Source of the DNA: an uncultured Selenomonadaceae bacterium
Lineage (GTDB): Bacteria; Bacillota; Negativicutes; Selenomonadales; Selenomonadaceae
NCBI GenBank assembly: GCA_905236145.1
Contig: CAJOOE010000206.1
Location: 1 to 8,337, forward strand
Direction of reading: 5' to 3'
Length of the DNA stretch: 8,337 nucleotides
The notes beneath the pieces were generated by a model that did not search any database, was not told the DNA's origin, and saw only the letters and a list, made by a program, of their open reading frames with translations. This document shows, piece after piece, positions 4,990 to 8,337 of the stretch. A program made the translations under genes and the position numbers. The number at the start of each line of letters is the position of its first letter. Positions within the stretch are counted from its first letter, which is position 1.

Positions 4990-6534
4990 GTGAATGTTAT
5001 CGCTACTACAATCGCAGTAAGCATCGTCGCAATAATCGTCGGCGGTTTTGCGGGTTATACGGCACGCAAACGCACGGCGGAGACTCAAATAGGTTCTGCT
5101 GAAGAAGAGGCAAGGCGGATAATTGCCGAAGCGCATGAAAAGGGAAATGCGGAAAAAAAAGAAGTGCTCCTCGAAGCAAAGGAAGAAATTCACAGACTTC
5201 GCGAGGATTTGGACAGAGATACAAAAGAACGCCGAAACGAATTGACCCGCCAAGAACGTCGGGTTGTTCAGAAGGAGGAAAATCTTGACAAAAAAATGGA
5301 TTCCCTCGAAAAAAAAGAGGCAATCCTCAACAAAAAAGAAATTCGGTTAAACGAATCGCAAGCCGAACTCGATGAAATGCAGGAACGCGAAAATGCGGAA
5401 CTTGAACGAATTGCGGCATTGAGCAGAGAAGAAGCGCGTAACATTCTTATGACTGAGGTTGAAGAAAACCTCAAACACGACAAAGCACTCAAGATAAAAG
5501 AGTACGAAGCTCAGATAAAAGATGAGTCGGAAAAACGTGCACAAGATATTTTGAGTGTTGCAATACAAAGATGTGCTGCGGATCACGTCGCGGAAACAAC
5601 GGTTTCCGTCGTACCTTTGCCCAGCGACGATATGAAGGGAAGAATTATCGGACGCGAAGGCAGAAACATTCGCACTTTGGAAACTTTGACCGGTATCGAC
5701 TTGATTATCGACGACACGCCGGAAGCGGTCATTCTCTCCGGGTTTGATCCCGTACGCAGGGAAGTTGCCCGCGTCGCACTGGAAAAACTCATCGCCGACG
5801 GACGTATTCACCCGGCAAGAATCGAGGAAATGGTCGAAAAGGCACAAAGGGACGTTGACAATCGCATGAAGGAGGCCGGCGAACAGGCGACTTTCCAAGT
5901 AGGCGTTCACGGTATCCACCCGGAACTTGTAAAACTTTTGGGAAGGCTCAAATATCGCACGAGTTACGGGCAAAATGTTTTGGATCATTCGATCGAAGTC
6001 GCAAACCTTGCCGGAATTATGGCGAGCGAATTGGGCGTTGACGTTCAACTTGCAAAACGTGCCGGACTTCTCCACGACATAGGCAAGGCGGTGGATCACG
6101 AAGTCGAGGGACCTCACGTCACGATCGGTGCGGATTTGGCAAAGCGTTATCGCGAAAATAAATCTGTGATAAACGCAATAGCCGCTCATCACGGCGACGT
6201 GGAGGCAACAAGCGTTGAGGCTGTGCTGGTTGCGGCGGCGGATGCCGTTTCTGCGGCAAGACCGGGAGCACGTCGCGAAAGTTTGGAAATGTACTTGAAA
6301 CGCTTGAAGATGCTTGAGGAAATTGCGGAATCGTTTGAAGGTGTCGAAAGATGTTTTGCAATTCAAGCCGGTCGCGAAATTCGCGTAATGGTCAAGCCGG
6401 ATAAAGTTGACGATCTCGAAGCGGTGACTTTGGCTCATGACATTGTAAAGCGTATAGAAAAAGAACTCGAATATCCGGGACAAATTCGCACAACCTTGAT
6501 TCGCGAAACCCGGGTTGTGGATTATGCAAGGTAA
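4990..6534 (+). CDS. rny: Ribonuclease Y
   Basis: A membrane-anchored endoribonuclease that starts mRNA decay in Firmicutes. The protein is 514 aa (B. subtilis 520). Domains: an N-terminal membrane helix (about 4-23), a long charged coiled coil (about 35-185), a KH RNA-binding domain with GREG at 221-224 inside GRIIGREGRNIRTLE, then an HD catalytic domain with His333, the His362-Asp363 pair in LLHDIGK, and His400/His401. The C-terminus ends RETRVVDYAR, as in the family. The start is uncertain. GTG at 4990 is the only standard in-frame start before the membrane helix, but it overlaps the Shine-Dalgarno TAAGGGGGTGA (4983-4993). The spacing used by neighbouring genes (7-8 nt) would instead place initiation at the ATC codon at 4999. 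The gene is followed by an intrinsic terminator. Confidence 0.97.
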   Translation: MNVIATTIAVSIVAIIVGGFAGYTARKRTAETQIGSAEEEARRIIAEAHEKGNAEKKEVLLEAKEEIHRLREDLDRDTKERRNELTRQERRVVQKEENLDKKMDSLEKKEAILNKKEIRLNESQAELDEMQERENAELERIAALSREEARNILMTEVEENLKHDKALKIKEYEAQIKDESEKRAQDILSVAIQRCAADHVAETTVSVVPLPSDDMKGRIIGREGRNIRTLETLTGIDLIIDDTPEAVILSGFDPVRREVARVALEKLIADGRIHPARIEEMVEKAQRDVDNRMKEAGEQATFQVGVHGIHPELVKLLGRLKYRTSYGQNVLDHSIEVANLAGIMASELGVDVQLAKRAGLLHDIGKAVDHEVEGPHVTIGADLAKRYRENKSVINAIAAHHGDVEATSVEAVLVAAADAVSAARPGARRESLEMYLKRLKMLEEIAESFEGVERCFAIQAGREIRVMVKPDKVDDLEAVTLAHDIVKRIEKELEYPGQIRTTLIRETRVVDYAR

Positions 6535-6570
6535 AGAAATTTTTACTGCAAAATAAACATCGGAGGTAAG

Positions 6571-6606
6571 AAGTCGGGGGAAAGTCCATATAACCCCGAC
6601 TTTTTT
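6571..6606 (+). terminator. Intrinsic terminator after rny
   Basis: AAGTCGGGG (6571-6579) pairs perfectly with CCCCGACTT (6594-6602) around a 14-nt loop. The T run covers 6601-6606. It ends 26 nt before the next start codon, leaving no room for a promoter between them. The next gene is therefore read either by read-through or from an unseen promoter in 6535-6570. A GGAGGT word with no start codon behind it lies just upstream at 6562-6567. Confidence 0.82.
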
Positions 6607-6632
6607 AAACCGAAGGCGAAGGAGGCAAAGAA

Positions 6633-7157
6633 ATGTTCGATTTCTTAAAGAAAAAGAAAAATCCCAATCCGGACGCGACACGGCTTTTGGCATCTATCCT
6701 CGTGGTTTACCCGACTTTGCAATCGGTGACTTATGACCCGGATACCGAAATGCTGGAACTCTCCTTCGCATTGAACGGAAAATTTTCTCAAAACGACTTT
6801 GAAGGTTTTCTGGCTTATGTTGCGGATTCCGTCGAAACTTTTCATCATTTGGAAGGTTTTGGTGGGGCAACGATTGAACTCAACGTCGAAGGAATTTACG
6901 GAACGTATTTTCTGAATGTCCGCCGCGATATGGCAACCGTAACCTGCCGCGAACTTTCACTCTTGACGGAACTTGCCTCGAATTATTTCGGTGAAAATTT
7001 GATAGACGATACCGGCGACATGGTTCCGGACGAAGATTTTATAATTGACCGGGAAGATTATTTGGAGCAAATGCTCACAAATATCCGGCAACTCAGGCTC
7101 GAAGGACGGCTTGTCGGCGTTCGCGACCGGGAAAGGGTTATGGTTTACGCCGGGTAA
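6633..7157 (+). CDS. Uncharacterised 174-aa protein between rny and ymdB
   Basis: I do not recognise this protein. It is soluble-looking, with no signal peptide or membrane segment. It starts with a basic stretch, MFDFLKKKKN, followed by an alternating hydrophobic/polar region (about 15-110) that suggests a compact alpha/beta fold. An acidic region (about 120-150, rich in Asp/Glu) follows, then a basic helix to the C-terminus (about 151-168). No catalytic motif is evident; there is one cysteine, near residue 109. AAGGAGG (6619-6625) lies 7 nt before the ATG, so translation is well supported, and codon use matches the neighbours. It sits inside the conserved rny-ymdB-spoVS cluster, which suggests a link to RNA turnover or development by position only. 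It ends 52 nt before ymdB. Confidence 0.85.
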   Translation: MFDFLKKKKNPNPDATRLLASILVVYPTLQSVTYDPDTEMLELSFALNGKFSQNDFEGFLAYVADSVETFHHLEGFGGATIELNVEGIYGTYFLNVRRDMATVTCRELSLLTELASNYFGENLIDDTGDMVPDEDFIIDREDYLEQMLTNIRQLRLEGRLVGVRDRERVMVYAG

Positions 7158-7167
7158 GGGAATCAGA

Positions 7168-7184
7168 TTTACTTTCCGCTTTCC
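7168..7184 (+). repeat. Dispersed copy of the atpE-atpF gap motif
   Basis: TTTACTTTCCGCTTTCC here matches 16 of 17 bases of TTTACTTTCCGCCTTCC at 577-593. Both lie in short gaps between genes. With only two copies in the window this may be chance, or a small genome-wide intergenic motif. Confidence 0.35.
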
Positions 7185-7209
7185 AAACTTCAACACGATA
7201 GGAGAAACC

Positions 7210-7995
7210 ATGAATATAATGATGGTCGGCGATGTTGTCGGCAGACCCGGCAGGATTGCTTTTGCCGAACACACCGGACGATTGAAAAAAGAAAAAAATA
7301 TTGATATGGTCGTCGTAAACGGCGAAAATGCCGCACACGGAAAAGGACTCACTTCCTCGACTTTCAACGCTCTCTTGAGCGGAGGAGCCGACGTTGTAAC
7401 TTCCGGAAATCACATCTGGGATCAAAAGGATATTTTTAATTTTATCGACAGAGAACCTTTTTTGCTCCGTCCCGCAAATTATCCGGAAAATACGCCGGGC
7501 AAGGGTTTTTGCGTATATCCTTACAAGGCAAAAAATATCGGCGTCATAAATTTGCAGGGAAGAAGTTTCATGCAGCCGCTCGATTGCCCGTTTTCCGGCG
7601 TCGAAACCGTTTTAAAAGAAATTTCCCGCGAATGTGATATAATTCTGGTCGATTTTCACGCCGAAACGACTTCCGAAAAAATTGCAATGGCTTACTTTTT
7701 GGACGGCAGAGTTTCCGCAGTCGTCGGGACACATACCCATGTGCAGACGGCGGACGAAAGAATTTTTCCCGGCGGGACGGCTTACATTACCGATTTGGGA
7801 ATGGTCGGAGCGTTAAATTCTGTCTTGGGCGTAAAGCCGGAGCAGGTTTTGGAAAAATTTTTGACTGCCCGCCCGACAAAATTTGAAATCCCCGATCCTC
7901 CGTGTCGATGTATTTATTCGGCGTTGATCATAAAAATCGACGATTCTTCAAATAAAGTTGTCGAAACGGAGCGAATTTATGAAATTGAAGATTGA
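7210..7995 (+). CDS. ymdB: YmdB-type metallophosphoesterase (TIGR00282 family)
   Basis: A dinuclear-metal phosphodiesterase. In B. subtilis YmdB hydrolyses cyclic nucleotides in vitro and affects biofilm and developmental decisions, and it is encoded next to rny. The protein is 261 aa (usual about 264). The metal and catalytic residues fall at the family positions: Asp8 in GDVVGRPG, Glu39-Asn40 in NGENAAHGKG, Asn67-His68 in SGNHIWD, His150 in VDFHAETTSEK, and His175 and His177 in GTHTHVQTAD. The C-terminus carries the second conserved block, TDLGMVGALNSVLG. The start at 7210 has AGGAG (7200-7204) 5 nt upstream and matches the family N-terminus; an in-frame ATG at 7045 overlaps the preceding gene and adds unrelated residues. 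It follows the 174-aa gene and precedes spoVS. Confidence 0.96.
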   Translation: MNIMMVGDVVGRPGRIAFAEHTGRLKKEKNIDMVVVNGENAAHGKGLTSSTFNALLSGGADVVTSGNHIWDQKDIFNFIDREPFLLRPANYPENTPGKGFCVYPYKAKNIGVINLQGRSFMQPLDCPFSGVETVLKEISRECDIILVDFHAETTSEKIAMAYFLDGRVSAVVGTHTHVQTADERIFPGGTAYITDLGMVGALNSVLGVKPEQVLEKFLTARPTKFEIPDPPCRCIYSALIIKIDDSSNKVVETERIYEIED

Positions 7996-8003
7996 TTTTT
8001 GAT

Positions 8004-8040
8004 CGGTATTTGTGCAAAAAAAAAACGTGTACAAAAACCG
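8004..8040 (+). repeat. Stem-loop downstream of ymdB
   Basis: Positions 8004-8016 pair with 8028-8040: CGGT and TTTGTGCA against TGTACAAA and ACCG, with one A-A mismatch and one G-U. The loop contains most of a run of ten A (8016-8025). No T tract follows, so it is a weak terminator at best. It may protect the 3' end of the ymdB message. Confidence 0.4.
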
Positions 8041-8058
8041 CAAAACGATTGAAGGGGT

Positions 8059-8087
8059 GAAGGATTTAACAATGTTTTAACGAATAA
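8059..8087 (+). promoter_or_regulatory. Putative sigma-H promoter of spoVS
   Basis: The published B. subtilis sigma-H consensus is RNAGGAWWW, 11-12 nt, RNNGAATWW. Here GAAGGATTT (8059-8067), an 11-nt spacer and AACGAATAA (8079-8087) fit at every defined position. The predicted start lies near 8095, about 80 nt before the spoVS ATG. B. subtilis spoVS is itself a sigma-H gene, which supports the assignment. Confidence 0.65.
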
Positions 8088-8175
8088 GCACCGCAAGTAA
8101 CATTAAATGCAGAAGAAGCCGCAGCAACTGAACTTGAAAAGCTACTTTAATGCAACAAGAGAGGAGGAACGAATC

Positions 8176-8337
8176 ATGGAAATTCTGAAGGTATCAGCCA
8201 AATCTAATCCCAATTCCGTCGCCGGTGCACTTGCCGGAGTTATTCGCGAAAGCGGCAGTGCAGAGATGCAGGCGATAGGTGCCGGAGCGCTGAACCAGGC
8301 GGTCAAGGCGGTTGCCATTGCTCGCGGCTTCGTGGCA
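8176..8337 (+). CDS. spoVS: Stage V sporulation protein S (5' part)
   Basis: A small Alba-like protein. In B. subtilis it acts in spore coat assembly and septation, but homologues are also found in non-sporulating bacteria. The 54 codons present run to the window edge without a stop; the family length is about 86 aa. The sequence MEILKVSAKSNPNSVAGA and the later GAGALNQAVKAVAIARGF are nearly identical to the B. subtilis protein as I know it, including the invariant glycine/alanine core. GGAGG (8163-8167) lies 8 nt before the ATG. In this fragment leucine is written CTG twice and CTT once with no TTG, a little unlike the neighbours. It is the last gene of the rny-ymdB-spoVS cluster and appears to have its own sigma-H promoter. 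Its presence does not prove that the organism sporulates. Confidence 0.96.
   Translation, partial: MEILKVSAKSNPNSVAGALAGVIRESGSAEMQAIGAGALNQAVKAVAIARGFVA

Noticed and set aside
5347..6693. Minus-strand 448-codon ORF
   Set aside because: It lies antisense to rny, has a Phe/Cys/Arg/His-rich composition typical of a mirror frame, and has no recognisable domain. RNase Y on the plus strand is certain.
7045..7209. N-terminal extension of ymdB to an upstream in-frame ATG
   Set aside because: It overlaps the 174-aa gene in another frame, lacks family similarity, and the ATG at 7210 has a proper ribosome binding site and the canonical N-terminus.
8088..8150. Open peptide-like frame (about 20 codons, Ala/Glu/Leu rich) upstream of spoVS
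   Set aside because: It is bounded by stop codons on both sides and has no start codon; it is too short to separate from chance.

Overview
This window looks like the chromosome of a Gram-negative Firmicute of the Negativicutes type; the genus cannot be read from it. The evidence is a combination. KdsB (CMP-Kdo synthesis) implies an LPS-type outer membrane. RNase Y, YmdB and SpoVS in the Bacillus/Clostridium order are Firmicute signatures. The DNA is moderately AT-rich, with strong GGAGG-type ribosome binding sites.

Left part, minus strand (13-2776): an operon reading leftwards as kdsB, a 23-codon micro-ORF, atpI, atpB, atpE, atpF. The atpH ribosome binding site lies at the very edge, so the rest of the F1Fo ATP synthase operon should follow outside the window. 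Junctions are tight: two ATGA overlaps around the micro-ORF, and the atpI stop codon inside the atpB Shine-Dalgarno. The atpE-atpF gap is the exception and carries a set of small direct and inverted repeats.

Centre, plus strand (2777-4715): a divergent spacer, then pyk (pyruvate kinase without the extra C-terminal domain), then tRNA-Ser(GGA) behind two good sigma70-type promoters. Directly after the tRNA is a 145-nt segment that folds into one long rod. It is closed by a 21-position stem and followed by seven T. I read it as a structured non-coding RNA with a built-in terminator; it is the most interesting object here.

Right part, plus strand (4716-8337): about 210 bp with no convincing gene, then a strong promoter and rny (RNase Y), an intrinsic terminator, an unrecognised 174-aa protein gene, ymdB and the first 54 codons of spoVS. 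The order rny-ymdB-spoVS is the Bacillus subtilis order with one gene inserted. The spoVS leader has a full match to the sigma-H promoter consensus.

Functionally the window joins envelope precursor synthesis, energy conversion (ATP synthase, pyruvate kinase), RNA turnover and a developmental regulator. No mobile element, CRISPR array or phage gene was seen.
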